Of a stretch of 64,000 bases of DNA, positions 19,438 through 28,360 are shown in pieces. Positions within the stretch are counted from its first letter, which is position 1. Every line of letters begins with the position of its first letter. A program made the translations under genes and the position numbers. The stretch covers positions 620,001 through 684,000 of the forward strand of contig NC_014121.1 in the NCBI RefSeq assembly GCF_000025565.1, given 5' to 3'. The DNA comes from Enterobacter cloacae subsp. cloacae ATCC 13047. Its GTDB lineage: Bacteria > Pseudomonadota > Gammaproteobacteria > Enterobacterales > Enterobacteriaceae. A model generated the notes under the pieces. The model worked only from the letters and a program-made list of their open reading frames with translations, did no database searches and was not told the DNA's origin.

Positions 19438-19800
19438 ATGGAACAGATTACAGTCGTGATTGGCGATCGCCTGGGTAAAGGCCAGAAAGTGGCTGCCGGT
19501 GTGGAAAAAGCGGGTGGACGTGCGGTTGTCGTGCCGGGTATGGCGGCAGATATGAAACTCGGCGACGTCATGAAAGCGGAAAACGCCACCTTCGGCATCT
19601 CCTTCTGCGGCAGCGGCGGCGCGGGTGCCATCACGGCGCAAACCAAATATGGCTACAAAGCGAAATACGGCATGCGCTCCGTGGATGAGGGGGTGACCGC
19701 CATCAACGAAGGCTGCAACGTGCTGGGCTTTGGCTTTATGGATAAAGAAGAGCTGGGCGAGCGTCTGGTGCAGGCGTGGCAGAAGAAGCACGGCGCATAA
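19438..19800 (+). CDS. Glycine-rich SFCGS-family protein
   Basis: 120 aa, cytosolic, with an alpha/beta start ITVVIGDRLGKGQ and the family motif SFCGSGGAGAITAQ near residues 59-72. The start at 19438 has AAGGAG 7 bases upstream and replaces a spurious 27-codon extension. The family always travels with DUF4312, DUF4311 and DUF4310 proteins, as here. A single conserved Cys in a Gly-rich loop recalls the phospho-Cys of PTS IIB proteins, but this is speculation. No biochemical function is established as far as I know. Confidence 0.8.
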   Translation: MEQITVVIGDRLGKGQKVAAGVEKAGGRAVVVPGMAADMKLGDVMKAENATFGISFCGSGGAGAITAQTKYGYKAKYGMRSVDEGVTAINEGCNVLGFGFMDKEELGERLVQAWQKKHGA

Positions 19801-19802
19801 GC

Positions 19803-20102
19803 ATGAAAGAACAGTTCACAACCACGGTGAGAGTGAAGGGGAAGGGCGACGCCAAAGCGCGCGCCTTTGCCGACGCGCTCAACCACGTTCAGGCCGCGGT
19901 GATGAAAGCCTCACCGCATATCTTACTGCGTATTGAGCCACAGGATGTGCAGGTCGTTCAGGCGCAAGAAGCGGTGCGTAAAGAAGCGTTTCTGTTCTTC
20001 TTTTTGCGCCGGGAAAGACGCACCTACAGCGTGGAGCTGGATGTGACCGTCAACGTGACCGCCATCAATCTCGACCAGGTGGATTTCGTCACGCAACGCT
20101 GA
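19803..20102 (+). CDS. DUF4312-family protein
   Basis: 99 aa, predicted cytosolic, with a beta-strand start (EQFTTTVRVKGKGDAKARAFADAL) and strand-rich end (TYSVELDVTVNVTAINLDQVDF). It starts 2 bases after the SFCGS gene, so the two are probably made in fixed ratio. It forms with the neighbours a conserved four-gene module of unknown biochemistry. No Cys is present; His occurs in LNHVQ and SPHILL. Confidence 0.78.
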   Translation: MKEQFTTTVRVKGKGDAKARAFADALNHVQAAVMKASPHILLRIEPQDVQVVQAQEAVRKEAFLFFFLRRERRTYSVELDVTVNVTAINLDQVDFVTQR

Positions 20103-20124
20103 TTATTCATAAAAGGGCAGACTG

Positions 20125-20901
20125 ATGTTCTTAATTATATTAATAAAATCGCTCATCATTGGCGGCCTGGTAGGCGTCGGTGTTGGAGCCGGGGCTGCAC
20201 GCATGTTTCATGCGCCTACCACTCAGGGTATGGGCGCGTTTCGTACGTTGGGGGAACTGAACTCCTGCGAAGGGGATCCGGCTTCTCACTTCTCCTTTGG
20301 GTTAGGCTTCTTCTTTAACGCCTGGGCCTCTTCCGTGGCCGCAGGTGCCTTCACACAGGACGTAGACCACCGCATCATCCCAAACTGGGGTGCTGCAGCC
20401 TTGATGATCAAAAACCGTAACGTCGGCGAAACGCTGCACGATCCCCGCAAAATGGCGATTGCCTGCGGCATCATCGGCATGATTGTCGTCACCTTCCTTA
20501 ACCTGACTGCCTCGTCTGTTCCGGCCGCACTGCAGGTCACCGCCGTGAAGGTGCTGGTACCGGCGGCAAACCTGCTGGTGAACACCGTGATGCCGGTGAT
20601 CTTCTGGCTGGCGGCCATCGACGCGGGTAAAAAATCCGGCTTCTGGGCCACCATCTTCGGCGGCGCGGCGCAGCTGATTATGGGTAACGCCGTACCGGGC
20701 CTGGTACTGGGGATCCTGATCGGTAAAGGCGTGGAAGAGAGCGGCTGGAACCACGTCACCAAAGTGATGATGGCGGCCATCGTTCTGCTCTTCGTGCTGA
20801 GCGGCTTCTTCCGCGGCTTCGACATGAAGATGATTGAATCCTTCCATCTGACCGTGCCGAACTGGCTCGACATGATCCACAACTCGCTCAGCGGTAAATA
20901 A
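20125..20901 (+). CDS. DUF4311-family polytopic membrane protein
   Basis: 258 aa with about seven hydrophobic helices, starting MFLIILIKSLIIGGLVGVGVGAGAARMFHAPTTQGMGAFRTLGELNSC. Conserved-looking polar loops include CEGDPASHFSFGLGFFFNAWASS and DVDHRIIPNWG. It is thought to be one of two integral subunits of an unknown transporter encoded with SFCGS and DUF4312 proteins. Size and operon position are comparable to IIC of mannose-family PTS, but I see no sequence proof of homology. Confidence 0.78.
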   Translation: MFLIILIKSLIIGGLVGVGVGAGAARMFHAPTTQGMGAFRTLGELNSCEGDPASHFSFGLGFFFNAWASSVAAGAFTQDVDHRIIPNWGAAALMIKNRNVGETLHDPRKMAIACGIIGMIVVTFLNLTASSVPAALQVTAVKVLVPAANLLVNTVMPVIFWLAAIDAGKKSGFWATIFGGAAQLIMGNAVPGLVLGILIGKGVEESGWNHVTKVMMAAIVLLFVLSGFFRGFDMKMIESFHLTVPNWLDMIHNSLSGK

Positions 20902-20914
20902 CAGGAGCCTCTAC

Positions 20915-21556
20915 ATGGAACAGAATAAAGGTTTTTGGTATGCCGACTGGTCGTTCCCGATCTTCGTTGGCCTGCTCTCCTCCGGCGTGTTTGCCGGGAC
21001 GCACATGTACTACCTCTACGGCATCGGCGCGTTTAACGAAGTGGCCTTCGTGGCGATGCTGAAGGCGGGAATTGATACCGGCGTATACGGCGCGGTGGCG
21101 GCGTTCGGCGCAAGCTTCCTGTTCGCCCGTATTATCGAAGGATCGCTGGTAGGGATCCTCGACATCGGCGGGGCGATCCAGACCGGCGTGGGTCTGGGTG
21201 TGCCAGCACTGCTGCTGGGCGCGGGGATCATGTTCCCGGTGACCAACTTCATTGCCTCGCTGATTACCGGCCTGGTGATTGGTCTGGCGATCGGCTACGT
21301 CATCATCCTGGCGCGTAAGTTCACCATCAACCAGAGCAACTCCACCTACGGGGCGGACGTGATGATGGGCGCGGGCAATGCCTCCGGTCGTTTTCTGGGG
21401 CCGTTGATTATCCTCAGCGCCATGACCGCTTCTATTCCGATTGGCGTCGGTTCCCTGCTGGGCGCGCTGCTGTTCTACATCTGGCAGAAGCCGATCACCG
21501 GCGGTGCCATCCTTGGCGCCATGATTTTAGGCTGGTTGTTCCCGGTCGCCCTTTAA
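20915..21556 (+). CDS. DUF4310-family polytopic membrane protein
   Basis: 213 aa with about six hydrophobic helices. It is Gly-rich within helices (GILDIGGAIQTGVGLGVPALLLGAGIMFP), with a polar loop NSTYGADVMMGAGNASG that could line a substrate site. A good AGGAG precedes the ATG, 13 bases after the DUF4311 stop. It is the probable second membrane subunit of the same unknown transporter. The substrate is inferred from the downstream catabolic genes to be an N-acylated amino sugar acid or similar. Confidence 0.78.
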   Translation: MEQNKGFWYADWSFPIFVGLLSSGVFAGTHMYYLYGIGAFNEVAFVAMLKAGIDTGVYGAVAAFGASFLFARIIEGSLVGILDIGGAIQTGVGLGVPALLLGAGIMFPVTNFIASLITGLVIGLAIGYVIILARKFTINQSNSTYGADVMMGAGNASGRFLGPLIILSAMTASIPIGVGSLLGALLFYIWQKPITGGAILGAMILGWLFPVAL

Positions 21557-21598
21557 TACCTGCGGGCGCGCTGGCGCCCGCCTTATCAGGAGAACCCC

Positions 21599-22732
21599 AT
21601 GTTTGATTTACTCCTGCGCCGTGCGCGCCTTAGCGACGATACCCTGACCGATATCGCCATTCTGGACGGGAAAATTGCCGCAACAGGCGACATAGACGCT
21701 CCCGCCCGCAAAACGGTGGAGCTGAACGGTGACGTATTCGTCAGCGCAGGCTGGATCGACTCCCACGTCCACTGCTACCCGAACTCCCCCATTTACCACG
21801 ACGAACCGGACAGCGTGGGTATCGCTACCGGCGTCACCACCGTGGTGGATGCGGGCAGTACCGGTGCCGACGACGTGGACGATTTCTACGAAATCACCCG
21901 CAAAGCCTCAACCGAGGTCTTTGCCCTGCTGAATATCTCCCGCGTGGGGCTGATTGCCCAGAACGAGCTGGCCAATATGGCGAATATTGATGCCGAGGCC
22001 GTGAAGCAGGCGGTGAAACGCCATCCTGACTTTATCGTCGGGCTGAAAGCGCGCATGAGCAGCAGCGTGGTGGGTGAAAACGGTATTACGCCGCTGGAGC
22101 GTGCGAAAGCCATTCAGAAAGAGAACGGCGACCTGCCGCTGATGGTGCACATCGGCAATAACCCGCCTAACCTCGACGAAATTGCCGAGCTGCTGAGCTC
22201 GGGCGACATCATTACCCACTGCTACAACGGCAAACCAAACCGCATTCTGACGCCCTCCGGCGAGCTGCGCGCCTCCATTACCTCTGCCCTGAAACGCGGT
22301 GTGCGGCTGGACGTAGGCCACGGTACGGCGAGCTTCAGCTTTGAAGTGGCGAAACGCGCTATCGCGATGGGCATTCTGCCGCACACCATCAGCTCGGATA
22401 TCTACTGCCGCAACCGCATCAACGGCCCGGTGGGCTCGCTTTCGAGCGTGATGTCGAAATTCCTCGCCATCGGCATGTCATTGCCGCAGGTGATTGACTG
22501 CGTCACCGCCAACGCCGCCGACGGCCTGCGCCTGACGCGCAAAGGGCGTATCGAACCCGGCCTCGACGCCGACCTGACGCTGTTCACCCTTAAACGTCAG
22601 CCGACGGTGCTGACGGATGCTGAAAACGACAGCCTGCAGGCTGAACACATTCTGGTGCCGCTTGCCGCGATCCGCGCGGGCAAGGGCTACATGACCGAAC
22701 AAGGGAGCACGGAACATGCCTTCGATTTATGA
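21599..22732 (+). CDS. Amidohydrolase/deacetylase-family metallohydrolase
   Basis: 377 aa, amidohydrolase superfamily. Metal ligands visible: DSHVHCYP (HxH, about residues 56-58), Lys in VGLKARMSS as the probable bridging lysine, His in LMVHIGNNP and THCYNG, and Asp in TISSDIYC. The typical C-terminal beta part (GRIEPGLDADLTLF) is present. The family includes N-acetyl-sugar and N-acyl-amino-acid deacetylases and dihydroorotase-like enzymes. With DgaE and an aldolase downstream, removal of an N-acyl group from an amino sugar acid is the likeliest role. It overlaps the next gene by 17 bases. Confidence 0.85.
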   Translation: MFDLLLRRARLSDDTLTDIAILDGKIAATGDIDAPARKTVELNGDVFVSAGWIDSHVHCYPNSPIYHDEPDSVGIATGVTTVVDAGSTGADDVDDFYEITRKASTEVFALLNISRVGLIAQNELANMANIDAEAVKQAVKRHPDFIVGLKARMSSSVVGENGITPLERAKAIQKENGDLPLMVHIGNNPPNLDEIAELLSSGDIITHCYNGKPNRILTPSGELRASITSALKRGVRLDVGHGTASFSFEVAKRAIAMGILPHTISSDIYCRNRINGPVGSLSSVMSKFLAIGMSLPQVIDCVTANAADGLRLTRKGRIEPGLDADLTLFTLKRQPTVLTDAENDSLQAEHILVPLAAIRAGKGYMTEQGSTEHAFDL

Positions 22733-23834
22733 GAAGTACCACTTAAAGCAAGTCATCAACACCTCTGGCCGCATGACAGCGCTGGGTGTCTCCACGCCGC
22801 GCCCGGAGGTGGTGCAGGCGGCGATGGACGGCATGAATCACTATTTCGAGATGAAAGATCTGGTCAATAAAACCGGGGAATACATCGCGAAGCTGCTGGA
22901 TGTGGAGGGCGCGACGGTGGTCTCCTGCGCATCCGCGGGCATCGCCCAGTCCGTGGCGGCGGTGCTGGTGAAAGACAGCGACTGGCTGCTGGAAAACCTG
23001 CACGTTACCCCAATTGAGAACAACGAAATCGTGCTGCCGAAAGGCCACAACGTTAACTTTGGCGCGCCGGTGGGCACCATGGTGGCGCTGGGCGGCGGCA
23101 AGCTGGTGGAAGCGGGCTATGCCAACGAATGCTCAGCCGATCAGCTGGCGGCGGCCATCACCCCGCGCACCGCGGCGATCCTTTACATCAAATCGCACCA
23201 CTGCGTGCAGAAAAGCATGCTCAGCGTTGAGCAGGCAGCGGTCGTGGCGCGCAAACACGATCTGCCCCTGATCGTCGATGCCGCAGCGGAAGAAGATCTG
23301 CATACCTATTACCGCTCCGGCGCCGACCTGGTGATCTACAGCGGCGCGAAAGCGATCGAAGGGCCCACCAGCGGCCTGGTGATCGGCAAGACCCAGTACG
23401 TTGAGTGGGTGAAGCGCCAGACGGCGGGCATTGGCCGCGCCATGAAGGTGGGTAAAGAGGGGATCCTCGGCCTGACCTGCGCCATCGAACACTACCTGAC
23501 GGCGACTAAAGAGAGCGGGGCGGAGATGGTGGCGAAGATGACGCCGTTTATCGACGCGCTCAACACCCTGAACGGCGTTACCGCGCGCGTGGTCTGGGAC
23601 AGCGCCGGTCGCGATATCGCGCGTACCGAGATTAAGTTCGACGAAGCCGTAACCGGCATCGGCACCGGCGAGCTGGTGAATGCCCTGAAGCAGGGCGAAT
23701 ACGCCATTTATTTCCGCGGCTACAAGGCCAACGAAGGGATTATCGAAGCGGACGTGCGCAGCGTGAACGCTGACCAGCTGAACATTGTGTACCGTCGCAT
23801 AAGCGAAGTGTTAGGACAGGAGAAAAAGGCATGA
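22716..23834 (+). CDS. dgaE: DgaE-family PLP-dependent ammonia-lyase
   Basis: 372 aa, SelA-like fold. The PLP lysine is in VIYSGAKAIEGPTSG (about residue 213), and the phosphate-binding loop is in SCASAGIAQS. The Salmonella homologue DgaE converts D-glucosaminate 6-phosphate to 2-keto-3-deoxygluconate 6-phosphate plus ammonia. Its pairing with the aldolase gene, which overlaps its stop by 4 bases (ATGA), supports this reaction here. The natural substrate in this operon might be a related amino sugar acid. Confidence 0.87.
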   Translation: MPSIYEKYHLKQVINTSGRMTALGVSTPRPEVVQAAMDGMNHYFEMKDLVNKTGEYIAKLLDVEGATVVSCASAGIAQSVAAVLVKDSDWLLENLHVTPIENNEIVLPKGHNVNFGAPVGTMVALGGGKLVEAGYANECSADQLAAAITPRTAAILYIKSHHCVQKSMLSVEQAAVVARKHDLPLIVDAAAEEDLHTYYRSGADLVIYSGAKAIEGPTSGLVIGKTQYVEWVKRQTAGIGRAMKVGKEGILGLTCAIEHYLTATKESGAEMVAKMTPFIDALNTLNGVTARVVWDSAGRDIARTEIKFDEAVTGIGTGELVNALKQGEYAIYFRGYKANEGIIEADVRSVNADQLNIVYRRISEVLGQEKKA

Positions 23835-24571
23835 AACTGACCCCCAATTTTTACCGTGACCGCGTCTGCCTGAACGTGCTGGCAGGCTCAAAAGCGAACG
23901 CCAGCGCCATTTACGAGGCGGCGGAAGGTCATGTGCTGGTGGGCGTGCTCTCCAAAAATTACCCGGACGTGCCCAGCGCGGTTGCTGATATGCGCGAGTA
24001 CGCGGCGCTGATTGATAACGCGCTCTCGGTAGGCCTGGGGGCGGGTGACCCGAACCAGTCGGCGATGGTGAGCGAAATCTCCCGTCAGGTGCAGCCGCAG
24101 CACGTTAACCAGGTTTTCACTGGTGTAGCCACCAGCCGTGCGCTGCTGGGGCAGAATGATTCGGTGGTCAACGGTCTGGTCTCCCCGACCGGCACCGTCG
24201 GGATGGTAAAAATCTCCACCGGCCCGCTGAGCAGCGCGGCACCGGACGGCATTGTGCCGGTTGAAACGGCGATCGCCCTGCTGAAAGATTTTGGCGGCAG
24301 TTCAGTCAAATACTTTCCGATGGGCGGCCTGAAGTGCCGTGACGAATACCTGGCCGTGGCGGAAGCCTGCGCCCGTCACGACTTCTGGCTGGAGCCGACC
24401 GGGGGAATCGATCTGGAAAACTACGAGGCGATCCTGCAGATCGCCCTGGACGCGGGCGTGAGCAAAATCATTCCGCATATTTATAGTTCGATTATCGATA
24501 AAGCCAGCGGCGATACGCGTCCGGAAGATGTGCGTACGCTGCTTGCGATGACGAAGAAGCTGGTGAAGTAA
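23831..24571 (+). CDS. dgaF: 2-dehydro-3-deoxy-phosphogluconate aldolase (DgaF/DagF type)
   Basis: 246-aa TIM-barrel aldolase of the KDGP family. The segment GGSSVKYFPMGGLKC contains the probable Schiff-base lysine and phosphate-binding loop. It splits KDGP to pyruvate and glyceraldehyde 3-phosphate in the cytosol, completing the DgaE route. It is the last gene of the compact operon; a palindromic repeat follows and probably ends or trims the transcript. Confidence 0.87.
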   Translation: MKLTPNFYRDRVCLNVLAGSKANASAIYEAAEGHVLVGVLSKNYPDVPSAVADMREYAALIDNALSVGLGAGDPNQSAMVSEISRQVQPQHVNQVFTGVATSRALLGQNDSVVNGLVSPTGTVGMVKISTGPLSSAAPDGIVPVETAIALLKDFGGSSVKYFPMGGLKCRDEYLAVAEACARHDFWLEPTGGIDLENYEAILQIALDAGVSKIIPHIYSSIIDKASGDTRPEDVRTLLAMTKKLVK

Positions 24572-24581
24572 AACAAAACCT

Positions 24582-24673
24582 TACCCCTCACCCCAGCCCT
24601 CTCCCCAAAGGGGAGAGGGTGTAATCGTCCCCTCTCCCCTTTGGGGAGAGGGTTAGGGTGAGGGGGGAACACA
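24582..24673. repeat. Double copy of the CCCTCACC-type palindromic repeat
   Basis: Two inverted copies face each other: CCCTCACCCCAGCCCTCTCC with the complementary GGGGAGAGGG, then CCCCTCTCCCC with GGGGAGAGGGTTAGGGTGAG. Each can fold as a hairpin and the pair can fold as one long stem. Confidence 0.85.
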
Positions 24674-24697
24674 CCGCATAACCCCAAAGGAGCCATC

Positions 24698-25834
24698 ATG
24701 CACACCCGTACCCTGCTTGTCGCTTCACTCTCTTTACTGGCTAACGCCGCTATCGCCCAGCCGCAGTACGCCTGGGTGGGCACCTATAACCCCAACGGGG
24801 AAGGGCTGTACCGCTTTACCGTCGACCCGAACACCGGTGCGCTCGGCGATAAAACGCTGGTGAGTCAGCTGCCGAACGCCGCGCAGCTGGCCGTCTCGCA
24901 CGATGGCAAAACGCTGTATCTGGCAAGCGAAGTGGAGCAGGGCGTGGTGCAGGCGCTGCGGATAGATGATAACGGCGAGCTGAGCGAGCTGAATCAGGTC
25001 TCCTCCGGCGGTGCGGGGCCGGTGTATCTTTCGCTCACGCCGAACGGTCAGCATCTGCTGGTGGCGAACTACGTAAGCGGATCGATCGCAGTGCTGCCGA
25101 TCAAAGCCGATGGCAGCCTGGGTGACGCCACGGATCGGCACCAGGATCAGGGTGAGCCAGGCGCTGCGAAACCGGAGGCGGCAGCAGAAGGCAGTTTTGC
25201 CATCAGCGATCATAATGGCCCCCATGCGCACATGATCGCCGCCGATCCGAGCGGGAAATATGTGTTTTCCACCGATCTGGGGCTGGATCGCATCTATCAG
25301 TACCGCTTTGACGATCGAGCCGGCAAGCTGACGCCGAACGATCCGCCGTTTATCAGCGCCTCCTCAAAAGGGGCCGGGCCGCGGCACTTTGTCTTTACGC
25401 CGAAGGGGGATGCGCTGTGGCTGATTAACGAAGAGGCGTCTACGCTCACCCATTATACGCTGGACAGCAACGGCAGGCTGAAAGAGGGCAAAACGCTCTC
25501 CGCGCTGCCAGAAGGTTACAAAGGCACCAGTTTTGCGGCCGGACTGGCGCTGAGTGCAGATGGTAAACAGCTGTACGTGGCTAACCGTTTGCATAACAGC
25601 ATCGGGCACTTTACCGTAACAGCGGAGGGCACGCTGACGCATCAGGACGATGTCTGGACGCGTGGCGACTACCCGCGCACCCTGACGCTCGATAAACAGG
25701 GGCGCTGGCTTTACGTCATGAACCAGCGCAGCGACAACATTACCCGTTTCCGCGTCGGTCAGGACGGCAAGCTAAGCTTTGAGTCAGACTACACCCCGGT
25801 CGGCAGCCCATCCCAGATGGTCATTTCACCCTGA
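24698..25834 (+). CDS. Exported lactonase-family seven-bladed beta-propeller
   Basis: 378 aa, Lactonase (10-bladed/7-bladed Pgl-like) family. An N-terminal signal peptide, MHTRTLLVASLSLLANAAIAQ, predicts export to the periplasm, unlike the cytosolic 6-phosphogluconolactonase YbhE. Blade repeats show the GAGPVYLSLTPNGQHLLVANY and GAGPRHFVFTPKGDALW patterns, with His/Glu typical of the active-site centre (NGPHAHMI). It lies between the amino-sugar-acid operon and the regulator, so opening a sugar-acid lactone outside the cytosol is a sensible role. The substrate is not shown. Confidence 0.85.
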   Translation: MHTRTLLVASLSLLANAAIAQPQYAWVGTYNPNGEGLYRFTVDPNTGALGDKTLVSQLPNAAQLAVSHDGKTLYLASEVEQGVVQALRIDDNGELSELNQVSSGGAGPVYLSLTPNGQHLLVANYVSGSIAVLPIKADGSLGDATDRHQDQGEPGAAKPEAAAEGSFAISDHNGPHAHMIAADPSGKYVFSTDLGLDRIYQYRFDDRAGKLTPNDPPFISASSKGAGPRHFVFTPKGDALWLINEEASTLTHYTLDSNGRLKEGKTLSALPEGYKGTSFAAGLALSADGKQLYVANRLHNSIGHFTVTAEGTLTHQDDVWTRGDYPRTLTLDKQGRWLYVMNQRSDNITRFRVGQDGKLSFESDYTPVGSPSQMVISP

Positions 25835-25853
25835 GCAGTAAGAGGACAACGAC

Positions 25854-27763
25854 GTGCGATTTCCGAACCAACGTTTAGCGCAACTTTTCGATCTGTTGCA
25901 AAACGAGACGCTGCCGCAGGACGAGCTGGCGCAGCGGCTGTCGGTCTCCACGCGAACCGTCCGGGCGGATATTTCCGCCCTGAACGCGCTGCTGGCAAGC
26001 CACGGCGCGCAGTTTATTCTCAGTCGCGGCAATGGCTACCAGCTCAAAATTGACGATGCGGTACGTTATCAGCAGCTACAGGCTTCCCATCCGCGCGCGC
26101 TGCGCATTCCCCGTACCGGGCCGGAGCGCGTGCATTATCTGGTGGTGCGTTTTCTCACCTCGGCGTTTTCACTCAAGCTGGAAGACCTGGCCGACGAGTG
26201 GTTCGTCAGCCGCGCCACGCTGCAGAGCGATATGGCGGAGGTGCGGGAGTGGTTCCACCGCTACAACCTGACGCTGGAAACGCGTCCACGCCACGGCATG
26301 AAGCTGTTTGGCAGTGAGATGGCGACCCGCGCCTGTCTGACCGATCTGCTCTGGGAACTGGCCCAGCAGGACAGCCTGAACCCGCTGGTGACCGACGTGG
26401 CGCTCAATGCCGGAGTAGCAGAGCAGATGGTGCCCGTACTGCACGAGGCGCTGACGCGGCATCACATCCGCCTGACGACGAAGGCGAGCTGTTCCTGCGA
26501 CTCTACTGCGCGGTGTCGGTGCGCCGCATCAGCGAGGGGTACCCGCTGCCGGAATTCCATGCCGAAGATGTGGAAGAGAACGTGCGTGACGCGGCGAAAG
26601 ATATCGCGGTGACCATCCAGCAACTGGCGGGCAAAGCGCTTTCCCCTTCGGAAGAGAGCTGGCTGTGCGTGCATATCGCCGCGCGGCAGATCCAGGATAT
26701 CGCGCCGAGTGCCATCAATGCGGATGACGACGAAGCGCTGGTCAACTACATCCTGCGCTATATCAACACCCACTATAACTACAACCTGCTCAGCGACGAG
26801 CAGCTGCATGCGGATCTGCTTACCCATATCAAAACCATGATCACCCGCGTGCGGTATCAAATCATGATCCCGAATCCGCTGCTGGATAACATCAAGCAGC
26901 ACTATCCGATGGCGTGGGATATGACGCTGGCGGCAGTCTCAAGCTGGGGCAAATACACGCCGTATGTGATCAGCGAAAACGAGATTGGCTTCCTGGTGCT
27001 GCATATTGGCGTCGGGCTGGAGCGCCACTATAACATTGGCTACCAGCGCCAGCCGCGCGTGCTGCTGGTGTGCGATGCCGGTAATGCCATGGTACGCATG
27101 ATTGAGGCGGTGCTGCAGCGCAAATACCCGCAGATTGAGGTCACACGCACGCTTACGCTTCGCGAGTACGAGCAGACGGAATCCATTAGCGAAGACTTTG
27201 TGATCTCGACTGCCCGCGTCAGTGAAAAGTCTAAGCCGGTGGTGATGATCGCCCCGTTCCCGACGGACTACCAGCTGGAGCAGATCGGCAAGCTGGTGCT
27301 GGTGGACAGAACCCGTCCGTGGATGCTGGATAAATACTTCGACGCTGCGCATTTCCGTATTCTCAACGCCCCAGTGGACCAGCAAACGCTGTTCCGCGAG
27401 CTCTGCGTCCAGCTTGAAGAAGAGGGCTTTGTGGGGGCTGAATTCCTCGACTCGGTCGTTGAACGTGAAGCCATCGTCAGCACCATGCTCGGCGACGGCA
27501 TCGCGCTGCCGCACTCCCTTGGCCTGCTGGCGCAGAAAACGGTGGTCTATACCGTGCTCGCCCCGCACGGCGTCCAGTGGGGCGACGAAACCGCCCACGT
27601 CATCTTCCTGCTCGCCATCAGCAAAAGCGAATACGAAGAGGCGATGGCGATCTACGATATTTTCGTCACCTTCCTGCGCGAACGTGCGATGTCACGGCTG
27701 TGTAGCTGCGGAGATTTTGCCGAGTTTAAGGCGGTGGCGATGGAGAGTTTGAGCCGGTTTTGA
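25854..27763 (+). pseudogene. BglG/MtlR-type PRD transcriptional regulator, frameshifted
   Basis: Two reading frames together give a ~636-aa regulator. The first part (25854 to about 26476) has an HTH_11 domain (QDELAQRLSVSTRTVRADISAL), an Mga-type HTH and the start of PRD1. The second frame (from about 26477) has the rest of PRD1, PRD2, a IIB-like domain (VLLVCDAGNAMVRM) and a C-terminal IIA-like domain with GIALPHSLG. One base is missing near 26475-26477: adding a base after CTGAC restores ...RLT-DEGELFLRLY. Such regulators are activated through PTS phosphorylation and probably control the operon at 19.1-24.6 kb. A real mutation and a sequencing error are both possible. Confidence 0.88.
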
Positions 27764-27791
27764 GAGGCGTTATCCAGAATTCGATGTAATG

Positions 27792-27823
27792 CGAATGTAA
27801 TGCTAAACTGCATTACACATTCG
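27792..27823. promoter_or_regulatory. relBE promoter/operator inverted repeat
   Basis: GTAATGC-TAAACT-GCATTAC (27797-27816) is a perfect inverted repeat, with outer CGAATG and CATTCG arms extending it. Its position just upstream of the antitoxin start fits autorepression by a RelB-RelE complex. Confidence 0.75.
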
Positions 27824-27840
27824 ATTCTCCTGGAGGCATA

Positions 27841-28083
27841 ATGGCTACGCTTAACGTCCGTCTGGATGACAAACTCAAAAACGAGGCTTATGCCGTGCTG
27901 GAAAAACTCAATATCACCCCAACAGAAGCCGTGCGACTCCTGTTTCAGTATGTCGCCGAGACGGGACGCATGCCGGTGAAAACGGTCACGATTAGCGACA
28001 GCGAAGATGCGCTGATACAGACAGTCCGGGAGCGACTGGCTAATCCGCAAAAGGGAATTAAGGTTAGTCTGGATGACTTATGA
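27841..28083 (+). CDS. relB: RelB/DinJ-family antitoxin
   Basis: 80 aa. The N-terminal ribbon-helix-helix DNA-binding part (ATLNVRLDDKLKNEAYAVLEKLNITPTEAVRLLF) is followed by a C-terminal toxin-binding arm ending VSLDDL. It neutralises the RelE-type toxin encoded next and represses the pair. GGAGG lies before the ATG. The stop overlaps the toxin start by 11 bases, which ties their translation together. Confidence 0.93.
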   Translation: MATLNVRLDDKLKNEAYAVLEKLNITPTEAVRLLFQYVAETGRMPVKTVTISDSEDALIQTVRERLANPQKGIKVSLDDL

Positions 28084-28357
28084 ACTGGAATTTGACCCGA
28101 GGGCGTTAAAAGAGTGGAGCAAGCTGGGGGAGACTGTAAAAAAGCAGTTCAAGAAGAAACTTGCCGGGGTGTTGGTAAACCCCCGGATCGAATCGGCCCG
28201 TCTGCATAACCTGCCTGATTGCTACAAAATAAAACTCAGATCCCAGGGTTACCGTTTGGTCTATCAGGTTCAGGACAACGTGGTAACGGTAGTTGTCATC
28301 GCCATTGGGAAAAGAGAGAAATTAACTGTGTATCACGATGCTAACAAACGGCTATAG
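28073..28357 (+). CDS. relE: RelE-family mRNA interferase toxin
   Basis: 94 aa, close to E. coli RelE in length and pattern (LEFDPRALKEW..., DCYKIKLRSQGYRLVYQV..., GKREKLTVYHDA). The lysines, arginines and C-terminal Tyr that act in ribosome-dependent mRNA cleavage are present, so the toxin looks intact. It sits between the regulator pseudogene and nrdG, ending 3 bases before the convergent nrdG stop. Confidence 0.94.
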   Translation: MTYELEFDPRALKEWSKLGETVKKQFKKKLAGVLVNPRIESARLHNLPDCYKIKLRSQGYRLVYQVQDNVVTVVVIAIGKREKLTVYHDANKRL

Positions 28358-28360
28358 CGT

